Below are positions 8,900 to 17,596 of a stretch of 64,000 bases of DNA, piece by piece. Position numbers and translations under genes: made by a program. Below the pieces are notes generated by a model. It was not told the DNA's origin and made no database searches. It was given only the letters and a program-made list of their open reading frames with translations. Numbering within the stretch: position 1 is the first letter of the stretch; every line of letters starts with the position of its first letter. The DNA comes from Bacteroidales bacterium. GTDB lineage: Bacteria > Bacteroidota > Bacteroidia > Bacteroidales > ML635J-15. The DNA is taken from NCBI GenBank assembly GCA_016937855.1, contig JAFGVU010000204.1:1-64000 (forward strand), in the 5' to 3' direction.

Positions 8900-9550
8900 T
8901 TACTTTCTTAAGAAGTCCACAACTAACTTATAAATTGCAGAAACCAAATACATTCCAACGACGTTAGCAAATGCAACAAAAATACTTAGAATCATCACAA
9001 AGAACCCCACTTCAAAAAGCTGCGAAAAATACTCTTTAAAAGTATCAACACCTAAACCAGAGAATGCAGCAGGCATATCAATAAAGCTAATACGCGAAAT
9101 CAAGCCAACAAGTCCATCCATTGGAAAGAAAGGCATAGCGACCAATAAAGTTGACAGCAAAGTAATAAGACCAATTGCTATAGGAATAATAGCACCAACA
9201 ATACCTATTGTTTTAAAAACACCGGGCATAATGTCGATTAAATTCGTTGTTGAATCATTTAAAATTAGATTTGCCCTATTATAAAGAGCTCCAACAACAA
9301 ATAAGTAAGTTGCAAACGAAATAATAAGACACAATAAAAATAAAATGATGTGACGGATGATTGGAAATGCTTCCATATCAAAAACTACGTCAAAATAGTC
9401 GATTGCAACAGCAAAAATACTATACACGCCATAAGCAGCCACAACAATAGCAGCCATCATAAAAATGAATCTGAAAGCCTTTTTAAAGAAGTTTTCTCCT
9501 TCGACAATATTTGAAGGCTTCGATGTAAATAATCCAAGTAATTTTTCCAT
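8900..9550 (-). CDS. membrane protein of unknown function
   Basis: A 216-residue protein with four strong hydrophobic segments, near residues 28-50, 65-90, 110-140 and 180-205, and a short charged N terminus. No enzymatic motif or recognisable family signature is visible; it loosely resembles DUF4282-type small membrane proteins but I would not assign it. It is a single-gene unit, divergent from trkH, with which it shares the 247-base intergenic region containing the TGTCTTTA repeats. Confidence 0.75.
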   Translation of the reverse strand: MEKLLGLFTSKPSNIVEGENFFKKAFRFIFMMAAIVVAAYGVYSIFAVAIDYFDVVFDMEAFPIIRHIILFLLCLIISFATYLFVVGALYNRANLILNDSTTNLIDIMPGVFKTIGIVGAIIPIAIGLITLLSTLLVAMPFFPMDGLVGLISRISFIDMPAAFSGLGVDTFKEYFSQLFEVGFFVMILSIFVAFANVVGMYLVSAIYKLVVDFLRK

Positions 9551-9645
9551 AATAATTAAGTTTTAATGTTGATTGTTTGTGCAAAGATAAGAAAAATAAT
9601 ACAATATAGTAAATAAAGCTAGCAAAACTTAAACTTTACGTATTC

Positions 9646-9689
9646 ATGTCTTTAAAGCATCCATAAAGACATAAGATCTATTGTCTTTA
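9646..9689. promoter_or_regulatory. three-copy TGTCTTTA operator-like array
   Basis: The octamer TGTCTTTA occurs at 9647-9654 (plus), 9664-9671 (minus) and 9682-9689 (plus). The first two form an inverted repeat with 9-bp perfect arms (ATGTCTTTA / TAAAGACAT) around a 9-base spacer, and the start-to-start spacings are 17 and 18 bases. It lies about 110 bases before trkH, in the intergenic region shared with the divergent membrane protein. Binding by the KdpE-like regulator encoded downstream is a guess. Confidence 0.45.
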
Positions 9690-9797
9690 TCTTTTCTTTA
9701 TACTCACGATGCCAATCTTTACAATTTCCTTACACCATCCTGATTTACTTTGTGTAAAACAATTTTACAAAAAAACAAATTGAAAAAGTTTAATTAA

Positions 9798-11261
9798 TTG
9801 AACAAATTCAGCCAACTAAATATTAACCTAAGTTTAAAAGTTGTTAGCAGAATAATGCTAATAGTAACGGCTTCTATGACAATATGCACTATTATTGCTG
9901 CACATTACAACGAAAATATTTCACCATATTTATACACCATACTTGCAATTTTGCCAGTTATCATTTTTTCATTATTAAATCCAAATATCCGCAAAGCAGT
10001 ACAAAAGAAAAATAATAAAAGAGACCCCTATTTAATTGTTACATTTTCGTGGATACTTATTGGTTTAGTTGGCAGTTTACCCTATATATTTAATGATGTA
10101 AACATTAGTTTTACAGATGCGTTTTTCGAGTCTGTTTCGGGCTTCACAACAACCGGAAGTAGTATTTTAACCGACATCGAAGCCTTGCCAAAGTCACTTT
10201 TATTTTGGCGAAGTATGACACACTGGATAGGAGGCATTGGAATAATTGTATTAGTAATTCTCATAATGCCAGGGATGCAAATTGGAGGATACCAATTGTT
10301 TTCAAAAGAGTCATCTTTACAAGAAAAAATATCTCCTAAGGCAAAATCGGCAGGTTTTAGGCTACTCCTAATATATATTGGGTTAACAATTGCCGAAGTG
10401 ATATTTCTTTTACTTGGTAAAATGCCACTTTTCGACAGTGTGTGCCATGCATTTGGCACAGTTGCAACCGGTGGATTCTCTCCTAAAAACACGAGTATTG
10501 CAGACTATTCGCCCTATATCCAGTATGTGATAATGATCTTTATGTTGTTAGCAGGAACAAATTTTACCATTCACTATCTTGTACTACATGGAAAAATTGG
10601 GAAAGCCATAAAAAACGAAGAATTGCGACTATATCTCTTTTTTGTTTTACTAATAGGTACAATAATTACGCTTGGATTATTTTTTAATACAAACAGAAGT
10701 TTTGAAAGTTCATTTAGATCTTCATTTTTTCAAGTTATATCAATAATAACTTGTACAGGTTTTGCATCAGATGATTATTTATTATGGCCAAATTTTTTGT
10801 GGGTTCTAATTTTTTTCACAATGTTTCTTGGTGGCAGCACCGGGTCAACTGCAGGAGGAATAAAGATTTCTCGACACCTAATTCTATTAAAGAACATTAG
10901 ACGTCGTTTTATACTAATGATGTCACCTCTTGCCGTTTTACCGGTTAGATACAATTCAAAAAGCATAAGTGAGGAAAGTAATTCAAAAGTACTTGGCTTT
11001 ATTGGTTTATACTTCATTGTTTTTTTGCTTGGGAGTTTAGCTTTAACTTTTACCGGAATAGATATACAAACCTCTGCAGGAGCAGCAGCAACTAGCATGG
11101 CAGGAATTGGTCCGGGGATTGGCAGTGTTGGTCCGGCAGCAAACTTTTATCACCTCCCAATAACATCAAAATACATTTTGATTTTTTTAATGATTCTTGG
11201 TCGTCTTGAACTATTTACCGTGTTGATTTTATTCTCCAGATCTTTTCGACGAGCATTATAA
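9798..11261 (+). CDS. trkH: TrkH-family potassium uptake channel subunit
   Basis: A 487-residue polytopic membrane protein of the TrkH/KtrB superfamily. All four pseudo-repeat selectivity-filter regions are visible: SGFTTTGSSIL, FGTVATGGFS, ITCTGFASDDY and MAGIGPGIGSVGP, together with HWIGGIGI and the GGSTGSTAGGIKISR loop. It forms the K+ pore and normally needs a cytosolic TrkA (RCK) gating ring, which is not in this window. The start is a TTG at 9798 directly preceded by an in-frame TAA; the next ATG (9855) would remove part of the first membrane helix, so TTG is favoured. It is followed by a KdpD-like kinase and a KdpE-like regulator, probably as one operon. Confidence 0.93.
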   Translation: MNKFSQLNINLSLKVVSRIMLIVTASMTICTIIAAHYNENISPYLYTILAILPVIIFSLLNPNIRKAVQKKNNKRDPYLIVTFSWILIGLVGSLPYIFNDVNISFTDAFFESVSGFTTTGSSILTDIEALPKSLLFWRSMTHWIGGIGIIVLVILIMPGMQIGGYQLFSKESSLQEKISPKAKSAGFRLLLIYIGLTIAEVIFLLLGKMPLFDSVCHAFGTVATGGFSPKNTSIADYSPYIQYVIMIFMLLAGTNFTIHYLVLHGKIGKAIKNEELRLYLFFVLLIGTIITLGLFFNTNRSFESSFRSSFFQVISIITCTGFASDDYLLWPNFLWVLIFFTMFLGGSTGSTAGGIKISRHLILLKNIRRRFILMMSPLAVLPVRYNSKSISEESNSKVLGFIGLYFIVFLLGSLALTFTGIDIQTSAGAAATSMAGIGPGIGSVGPAANFYHLPITSKYILIFLMILGRLELFTVLILFSRSFRRAL

Positions 11262-11330
11262 TTTCGGTATTTAATAAAATCGATATATCTTTACTTAAAA
11301 AAGTTTTACTTGATTTTATAATAGTAAAGG

Positions 11331-12839
11331 ATGCGTTTAACCAGAAAAAGTAAAAAGAGAAGACAAGTCGCTGAGGCAAAAAATTATATTATTACCGCAC
11401 TAACGATTACTATTGTCTCAACCTTGTGCTGGTTTTTTATCGCACCAAATAGTTACCATGTAGTTTCATTTATATTGCTATTTGTTGTATCAATTCTTGC
11501 AACATTTATGAGTACTATTTCGGTTCTAATTGCTGCGACATTAAGTGCAATGGTCTGGAATTACTTTTTTATCCCTCCACATTTCACATTTAATATTGAA
11601 AAAACCGAAGACATTTTGTTTTTTATTATGTTCTTTATTATTGCACTGGTAAACGGTATTTTAACCACAAGGGTTAGGCAACAAGAGAAATTGGCACGAT
11701 CACGCGAAGAAAATACAAAATCACTATTTCAATTAACAAAAAAGCTTTCGATTGCTAAAGACATCGACGAAGTAATTTCGATTTCGTCAAACGAAATTAA
11801 TTCACTTTTTGGAGAATCTAACATCTTTCTTCTACAAAATGGAGAAAACAAACTCTGCCAAAGCTCAAGAATAGCAACTGATTTGCAGCTCAACAACAAA
11901 GATATCTCAATTGCCGAAAAAGCTTTTATTGAAAATACAATTACAGGAGCACACACAAAAAACTTTAGCAACAATGAGCTAACATTTTATCCACTTAAAG
12001 CTAACATTTTATCGCCCGGAGTATTAATTATAAAACACAAAGAAAATCCTTTTCAGACCGGATTAGAGTTTTGGAATACATTTATCACTCTTATTTCAAA
12101 CACATTAGAGCGGGAATTTTTAAGAGAATTGGCTGAAAAAGCCAGATTTCTTGATGAGTCTGACAGGCTGTATAAGACAATCTTTAACTCAATTTCTCAT
12201 GAATTTCGAATTCCTGTTGCAACTATAATGGGAGCTTCGGAAAGTCTAACGAGCAACATTCATCAAAAAGATATACAGGACAAACTGAGTTCCGAAATAT
12301 ATACTGCAGCCATTAGACTTAACCGATTAGTTGAAAACCTGCTCAACATGTCACGATTAGAAAGCGGTAGAATATCTCCACGTTTTGATTGGCATGACAT
12401 TAACGATATTATTAATCAAGCAACAAAGTCTCTAAAAACTGATTTAACCAACTACAGTTTAGAACTTGACATAAATAAAGACCTTCCACTTATTTATGTT
12501 GACTTTGGATTATTTGAGCAGGTAATCTATAATGTAGTTTTAAATTCTATTCAGCACTCTCCCAAAGGATCAAAAATTAAAATAAATGCTGGATATAACA
12601 ACAAAAATCTTGTCATAGACATTTCAGATGAAGGTACAGGAATTAATCCTGCCATAATTAAAAATATTTTTGATAAATTTTACCGTGAATCGGGCAATAA
12701 ATCAGGAGGTTTAGGTTTAGGTCTTTCTATTGTAAGAGGTTTTGTAGAAGCACACAACGGATCAATTATTGCTAAAAACAATTACAAAGCTGGGACTTGT
12801 ATTACAATTACAATTCCTGCAACAGAACCTTTTTTTTAA
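11331..12839 (+). CDS. short KdpD-like sensor histidine kinase
   Basis: A 502-residue sensor kinase. Four hydrophobic segments near the N terminus (about residues 17-115, including SATLSAMVWNYFFIPP) match the DUF4118 membrane domain of KdpD. A GAF-like stretch follows, then HisKA with the phospho-acceptor in SISHEFRIP (His290), the N box VVLNSIQHSP, and the ATP-binding DEGTGINP and GGLGLGLSIVRG motifs. The large cytosolic KdpD N domain and the USP domain of classical KdpD are missing, so this is only the membrane-plus-kinase half. It lies between trkH and a KdpE-like regulator, suggesting that it senses K+ limitation or turgor and controls trkH; that role is inferred from context. Confidence 0.9.
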   Translation: MRLTRKSKKRRQVAEAKNYIITALTITIVSTLCWFFIAPNSYHVVSFILLFVVSILATFMSTISVLIAATLSAMVWNYFFIPPHFTFNIEKTEDILFFIMFFIIALVNGILTTRVRQQEKLARSREENTKSLFQLTKKLSIAKDIDEVISISSNEINSLFGESNIFLLQNGENKLCQSSRIATDLQLNNKDISIAEKAFIENTITGAHTKNFSNNELTFYPLKANILSPGVLIIKHKENPFQTGLEFWNTFITLISNTLEREFLRELAEKARFLDESDRLYKTIFNSISHEFRIPVATIMGASESLTSNIHQKDIQDKLSSEIYTAAIRLNRLVENLLNMSRLESGRISPRFDWHDINDIINQATKSLKTDLTNYSLELDINKDLPLIYVDFGLFEQVIYNVVLNSIQHSPKGSKIKINAGYNNKNLVIDISDEGTGINPAIIKNIFDKFYRESGNKSGGLGLGLSIVRGFVEAHNGSIIAKNNYKAGTCITITIPATEPFF

Positions 12840-12857
12840 ATAATCAAGAAACTAAAT

Positions 12858-13541
12858 ATGCAACAAAACAAGACAATACTGATAATTGATGATGAGCTTC
12901 AAATAAGAAGTTTGCTTGACATTACACTCACAGCTAATGGGTTTAAAATAATTATGGCAGAAACCGGCAAGCAAGGTCTAATTGAGGCTGCAACTAATAA
13001 TCCAGATTTGATTATTCTTGATTTGGGACTTCCTGATATTGAGGGTAACGAAGTTTTACAAAAACTAAGAGAATGGTACTTTAAACCAATTCTTATTTTA
13101 TCGGTACGAACATCAGAATACGACATTATTGATGCTCTTGATTCGGGTGCAAATGATTATTTAACAAAACCTTTTCGTTCTGGGGAACTGCTTGCTCGTA
13201 TAAGAGCTGCAATACGAAATTCGGAAAAAACAGAAAGTGAGCCCATAATTAACATTAACGATATATCAATAGACATAAACAATCACTTAGTAAAAAAGAA
13301 TAACACAATTATCAAACTTACATCTACAGAATTTTCATTATTAAGCTTATTGGCAAGAAATAGAGGGCGCGTACTTACACACAAATATCTCTTAAAAGAA
13401 ACTTGGGGTTTAAACTATCAGGAACAAACACAATATCTTCGAGTTTTTATAGCACAATTACGCAAGAAAATTGAAATTGATCCAACAAAACCCCAATTAA
13501 TCATTACTGAATCAGGCATTGGATATAGATTCTGCGAATAA
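12858..13541 (+). CDS. KdpE-like OmpR-family response regulator
   Basis: A 227-residue response regulator. The receiver domain (residues 1-120) has the acidic pocket IIDDE, phospho-acceptor Asp55 in ILDLGLPD, and the conserved Lys in LTKPFRSGELLARI. The C-terminal winged helix (about 130-227) has the OmpR-type LTSTEFSLLSLLARNRGRVL and RVFIAQLRKKIE motifs. It starts 18 bases after the kinase gene and is its obvious partner. Targets are not known; the TGTCTTTA array in front of trkH is the best candidate in the window. Confidence 0.93.
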   Translation: MQQNKTILIIDDELQIRSLLDITLTANGFKIIMAETGKQGLIEAATNNPDLIILDLGLPDIEGNEVLQKLREWYFKPILILSVRTSEYDIIDALDSGANDYLTKPFRSGELLARIRAAIRNSEKTESEPIININDISIDINNHLVKKNNTIIKLTSTEFSLLSLLARNRGRVLTHKYLLKETWGLNYQEQTQYLRVFIAQLRKKIEIDPTKPQLIITESGIGYRFCE

Positions 13542-13658
13542 TCGAAGATCAGATTTAATAAATCAAATATTGTTATTGCGCATAGATAAGACTTTGGAAT
13601 TGTCATTAGAAAAATGTAGAAATATTATACAATCAACACATGATTGCATTTTTTTTCA

Positions 13659-13666
13659 TATATTTG
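13659..13666 (+). promoter_or_regulatory. -7 promoter element of the C1 peptidase gene
   Basis: TATATTTG, a perfect TAnnTTTG match, 21 bases before ATG 13688. Confidence 0.5.
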
Positions 13667-13687
13667 CCTAAACAATACGAATAAACC

Positions 13688-15667
13688 ATGAAAAAGCTTT
13701 TGTTTTATTTTGCCATTATTTTTATAGTTGTACCAAAAACAATGTTATCTCAATTTGCATCAAGCTATGATTCCAGAACACTCGGATACGTTACTTCTGT
13801 AAAAGATCAGGGTTTAACATGTGGTGCCTGCTGGGCATTTGCAAGTTGTGCTGCTCTTGAATCGAGTATGCTAAAACAAGGATTTGGGACTTATAATTTA
13901 TCAGAAGACAATCTCACAGATTGTCATGATTTTTACCCCGGACCATGTGATTGGGGAAATTACTATATTACAAATGCATTATTATCAAAGCATTATGGAA
14001 TACTAACAGAGTCTCAAGATCCATATTCAACTTCATTGCAAGATTGCCCTTTTAGTTTCACTTTTCCACCATCTCCTGTTGCATACATAGAAGAAATCAG
14101 ATTTATACCTGATGACATAAACGAGATAAAACAAGCGATTCTCGATTATGGAGCAGTTGCAAGTAGTATGTATTTTAATATTACCCCAACAAATTGGGAT
14201 GCGGTAAACTACAAATATTACGACTCAAGCATCACAGCAGAAGACGAACCATATGCTCATTGTGTAACAATTGTTGGATGGAATGACAACTTAAGTTTTT
14301 CTGGAGCCCCTGCGAATGGAGGCTGGATTATTAAGGATTCGTACGGAACCTCATGGGCCGATAACGGATACTTCTATTGTTCCTATTATGATGATGGAAT
14401 ATTAAGCTCAAATATTGTTTTCCCCAGCTTGGAAAACATACCTCCTAGTGCAAACACATCACACGTTTATTACTACGATGATTTTGGATGGGTTAACAAT
14501 TATGGCTTTTCTTCAAACGAAGCTTATGCACTCACAAAACATACTCTTTTTCCATCGGGAGGATCAATTACAGGTCAACAAATAAAAAGAATCGGAACCT
14601 ATGCAGTTGAAGACAACATGAGTATTGAAGTAGAATTGTACAGGAGTAAATCGGGGAATAACTTGTCGGATATGTTTTTCTCAGGATCGATAAATTGTCC
14701 AACAGCAGGTTTTTACACTATACCAACAAGCCTGAAAACTGACAGTTTAAATTCCGACATTTACATCAAAGTAAAATATTCGGGACAAGCAGGTGTAAAC
14801 AACCCTATTCCGATTGAACAATACGAAGATTATTCGTCAACAAACTTTGTCGCTACAACAAATTTATGTTGGATAAGCAGTGATGGAAACAGTTGGACAC
14901 AAATAGGCAATGGCACTTCATACGACTTTGATAACTGTATTAAGTTATACACAGAAAATGCTCCAACAGCAAAAATGAGCGACATACCGGAAAGTGCTTG
15001 TATGATGGATAATATTATTCTTAATAGCGAAACCATGATGCCATACGATAGCTTGAAATGGTTTATTAACGATATTTTTGAGTCACCTAGCCCAAACCAC
15101 CCACTTATCCTGTCAGAAACTGGAATTGTCGAAATTAAACTTATCGTGTGGTTGGGACATAATAGCGACACTGCAACAAAATATATTATTGTATATGAAA
15201 TGCCGGAACAGCCAATAGTTTCGCAAGTTCAGGAGTTCTTAACCACAGGCGATGCATATGCATATCAGTGGTTTTTGGGCGATATGACAGAATTGGTTGG
15301 TGAAACAAATCAGGATTTTTATCCATTAGTTAACGGAATTTACTTTGTGAGAGTTTTCACTGAAAACGGATGCTTTCTCGATTCTGAACCCTACGAATTT
15401 ATTGCCGAGGATATTAAAATAATAACTGCCAATAGTTTTGCACTCTATCCAAATCCGGCATCTGATGAAATCTATATTAATTTTAATCAATACAACGAAA
15501 AGTCGAAGCAGATAAAGGTATATAACTATGCTGGCAAGTTGCTATTTGAAACACAAACTACTAATACTATAATTAAAATAGATATTTCAGATTATACTGC
15601 CGGTCAATATAAAATTACTGTTTCAAATGAGAATAAAACCACAGAAAGAAGTTTTATTAAAAATTAA
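13688..15667 (+). CDS. secreted papain-family (C1) peptidase with lectin-like and T9SS type A sorting domains
   Basis: A 659-residue exported protein. Order: signal peptide (residues 1 to about 22); papain-like domain (about 25-255) with the catalytic Cys48 in TCGACWAFAS and His191 in AHCVTIVGWN; a Lectin_like C1-associated domain (about 260-420); an Ig/PKD-like region; and a T9SS type A sorting domain starting at FALYPNPASDEIYINF, residues about 585-659. The position of the third papain residue, normally Asn in KNSWG, reads IIKDSYGTSWADNGYF with Asp217. It should be exported by T9SS and anchored or released at the surface. Its TAA and the stop of the convergent asnB overlap in one TTAA (15664-15667). 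Confidence 0.9.
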   Translation: MKKLLFYFAIIFIVVPKTMLSQFASSYDSRTLGYVTSVKDQGLTCGACWAFASCAALESSMLKQGFGTYNLSEDNLTDCHDFYPGPCDWGNYYITNALLSKHYGILTESQDPYSTSLQDCPFSFTFPPSPVAYIEEIRFIPDDINEIKQAILDYGAVASSMYFNITPTNWDAVNYKYYDSSITAEDEPYAHCVTIVGWNDNLSFSGAPANGGWIIKDSYGTSWADNGYFYCSYYDDGILSSNIVFPSLENIPPSANTSHVYYYDDFGWVNNYGFSSNEAYALTKHTLFPSGGSITGQQIKRIGTYAVEDNMSIEVELYRSKSGNNLSDMFFSGSINCPTAGFYTIPTSLKTDSLNSDIYIKVKYSGQAGVNNPIPIEQYEDYSSTNFVATTNLCWISSDGNSWTQIGNGTSYDFDNCIKLYTENAPTAKMSDIPESACMMDNIILNSETMMPYDSLKWFINDIFESPSPNHPLILSETGIVEIKLIVWLGHNSDTATKYIIVYEMPEQPIVSQVQEFLTTGDAYAYQWFLGDMTELVGETNQDFYPLVNGIYFVRVFTENGCFLDSEPYEFIAEDIKIITANSFALYPNPASDEIYINFNQYNEKSKQIKVYNYAGKLLFETQTTNTIIKIDISDYTAGQYKITVSNENKTTERSFIKN

Positions 15668-17526
15668 GCTAAATTCTTGTTCTTTATTAGAAATTTGTGA
15701 AGGATTATCAGTAACCATATTCTATTATAGAGATAGTCGTGTCCAAGTTTAAATTTTTTAACGATTTTCTGAACCTCCTTAAACTCAACAACATTAAACT
15801 CTCTTATAACGCTTTCGTTAAGATAGTCATTTATCAAAAAAGCAAGGTCTGTTTGCAGCCAACGTTTTAGAGGAATTGAGAATCCCCACTTTGGTCTGTC
15901 AAAAAATCTTTCAGGAACGTAATCGTATAATACCTGTTTTAGTAGATATTTTTGCACGTCTCCGTGTATTTTTAGTTTTGGATCAACATTTAGAGCAAAC
16001 TCCACAATTCGATTATCAAGCAACGGAACTCTTGTTTCAAGGGCATATCTCATTGATGCTCTATCAATTTTAACCAACAAGTCATCTTTAAGATAATAAC
16101 GTAAATCAAAAACTGCTTGAGCCTCTTCGGGAGTTAATTTTCTTACAAAATTGTCATAGTCCTGTTCGAGATTATTGTCGTATAAAATCTCTTGATTAAG
16201 TAATTTGTCAAGCTCTCTTTCGCTAAACAGATATTGTTCTTGTGAGAAAATATGACTTTTAATTGTTGCTTTATCTTTATATTTATATAAGTACGAAGCC
16301 CTTCTTGATCTATTCGATGGATAGACACTCATCATTGTTCCGAGTAATCTGCGGAAAGTGGTATTAGGAAACTGGGTTAAACGTTTTGCCCATTTATAAG
16401 CACCATAACCATGAAAAAGCTCATCACCACCATCGCCCGACAGAACCATGGAAACGTGCTGCTTTGCAAGTTTCGACAACATCATTGTTGGAATAGCTGA
16501 TGAGTCGGCGTATGGTTCATCATAAAAATCGAGCATATCGAGAATAATATCCTTAGCATCATTCTCGGTAACAGTATATTCGTGGTGATCTGTTCCTAAA
16601 TAATTTGCAACTTTACGAGCATATTTAGATTCGTCGTGCTGCGAATCGGCAAATCCAATCGAAAATGTCTTTAGTTTACCACTATACTCACGAGATGCAA
16701 CTGCTGTAACTAAACTTGAGTCGATTCCACCACTTAAAAAGGTACCAAAAGGAACATCGCTAACTAAGCGCATCGACACGGATGATTTTATCAACTCGTT
16801 AAGGCGAGTTTTTGCCTCATACTGATCGGTAATTACATTTCTGCGGATAGTTCCTTCAATGTCCCAATATGATTCCATTCTGAAACCATTTTCAGAGACA
16901 ATTCCTGTTTGTCCGTTTGGAAATTTGCGAATATTGCTAAAGATTGTATTTGGCTCAGGAATATAACCCAAGTGTAAAAACTCATTAATTGCAGAATTAT
17001 TTATTTGTCTTCTGTCGCGAATATATTTTACTTCTAATAAAGATTTTAACTCTGATGAAAATGCAAAATTCTCACCATCCCAATAATAAAAAAGAGGTTT
17101 AATCCCGATTCGATCTCTGAAAAGATATAATATCTGCTCTTGTTTATCGTATATACTTATGGAAAACATTCCATTAAGTTTATTGATAAAGGTAACTCCC
17201 CATTCGGCAAAAGCCTCGACAATAACTTCGGTATCACTACTGGTTTTAAGCTCGATATTCAGGTCTTGTGCAATACTCTTAAAGTTATACACCTCACCAT
17301 TATAGACACAAACATACCTCATTGAGTGAGACTCCATTGGCTGATTTGCATCGTTTGACAAGTCTAATATACTCAGACGTTGGTGTCCTAATCCAATAGA
17401 GTCAGAATAGTAACTACCCTCAGCATCAGGTCCACGATGAACCAAACAAGAAGTCATTTTATCAAGTTCTCCCTTGCTAACGAATTCAGAATTGCTCTGT
17501 GTATAAAAACCTGTTATGCCGCACAT
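15664..17526 (-). CDS. asnB: asparagine synthase (glutamine-hydrolysing)
   Basis: AsnB makes asparagine from aspartate, glutamine and ATP. The start is set to ATG 17526, five codons inside the longest frame, because Cys2 (M-CGITGFYTQ) must become the N-terminal nucleophile of the class II glutaminase domain. Other motifs: LVHRGPDAEG and YNGEVYNF in the glutaminase half; the PP-loop FLSGGIDSSLVTAV, SIGFADSQHDE and LSGDGGDELFHGYGAYKWA in the synthetase half; and the C-terminal RVPLLDNRIVEFAL. About 620 residues, normal length. A narrower role in surface-sugar or peptide amidation is possible for this family. It lies 70 bases after fumC and may be at the end of the pheS group. Confidence 0.92.
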   Translation of the reverse strand: MCGITGFYTQSNSEFVSKGELDKMTSCLVHRGPDAEGSYYSDSIGLGHQRLSILDLSNDANQPMESHSMRYVCVYNGEVYNFKSIAQDLNIELKTSSDTEVIVEAFAEWGVTFINKLNGMFSISIYDKQEQILYLFRDRIGIKPLFYYWDGENFAFSSELKSLLEVKYIRDRRQINNSAINEFLHLGYIPEPNTIFSNIRKFPNGQTGIVSENGFRMESYWDIEGTIRRNVITDQYEAKTRLNELIKSSVSMRLVSDVPFGTFLSGGIDSSLVTAVASREYSGKLKTFSIGFADSQHDESKYARKVANYLGTDHHEYTVTENDAKDIILDMLDFYDEPYADSSAIPTMMLSKLAKQHVSMVLSGDGGDELFHGYGAYKWAKRLTQFPNTTFRRLLGTMMSVYPSNRSRRASYLYKYKDKATIKSHIFSQEQYLFSERELDKLLNQEILYDNNLEQDYDNFVRKLTPEEAQAVFDLRYYLKDDLLVKIDRASMRYALETRVPLLDNRIVEFALNVDPKLKIHGDVQKYLLKQVLYDYVPERFFDRPKWGFSIPLKRWLQTDLAFLINDYLNESVIREFNVVEFKEVQKIVKKFKLGHDYLYNRIWLLIILHKFLIKNKNLA

Positions 17527-17596
17527 ATTATTTAAACCCAAATTTTAATGCAAAATAAACTAATATATTGACTTAAAACAAAAGTTAACTTGTTTT

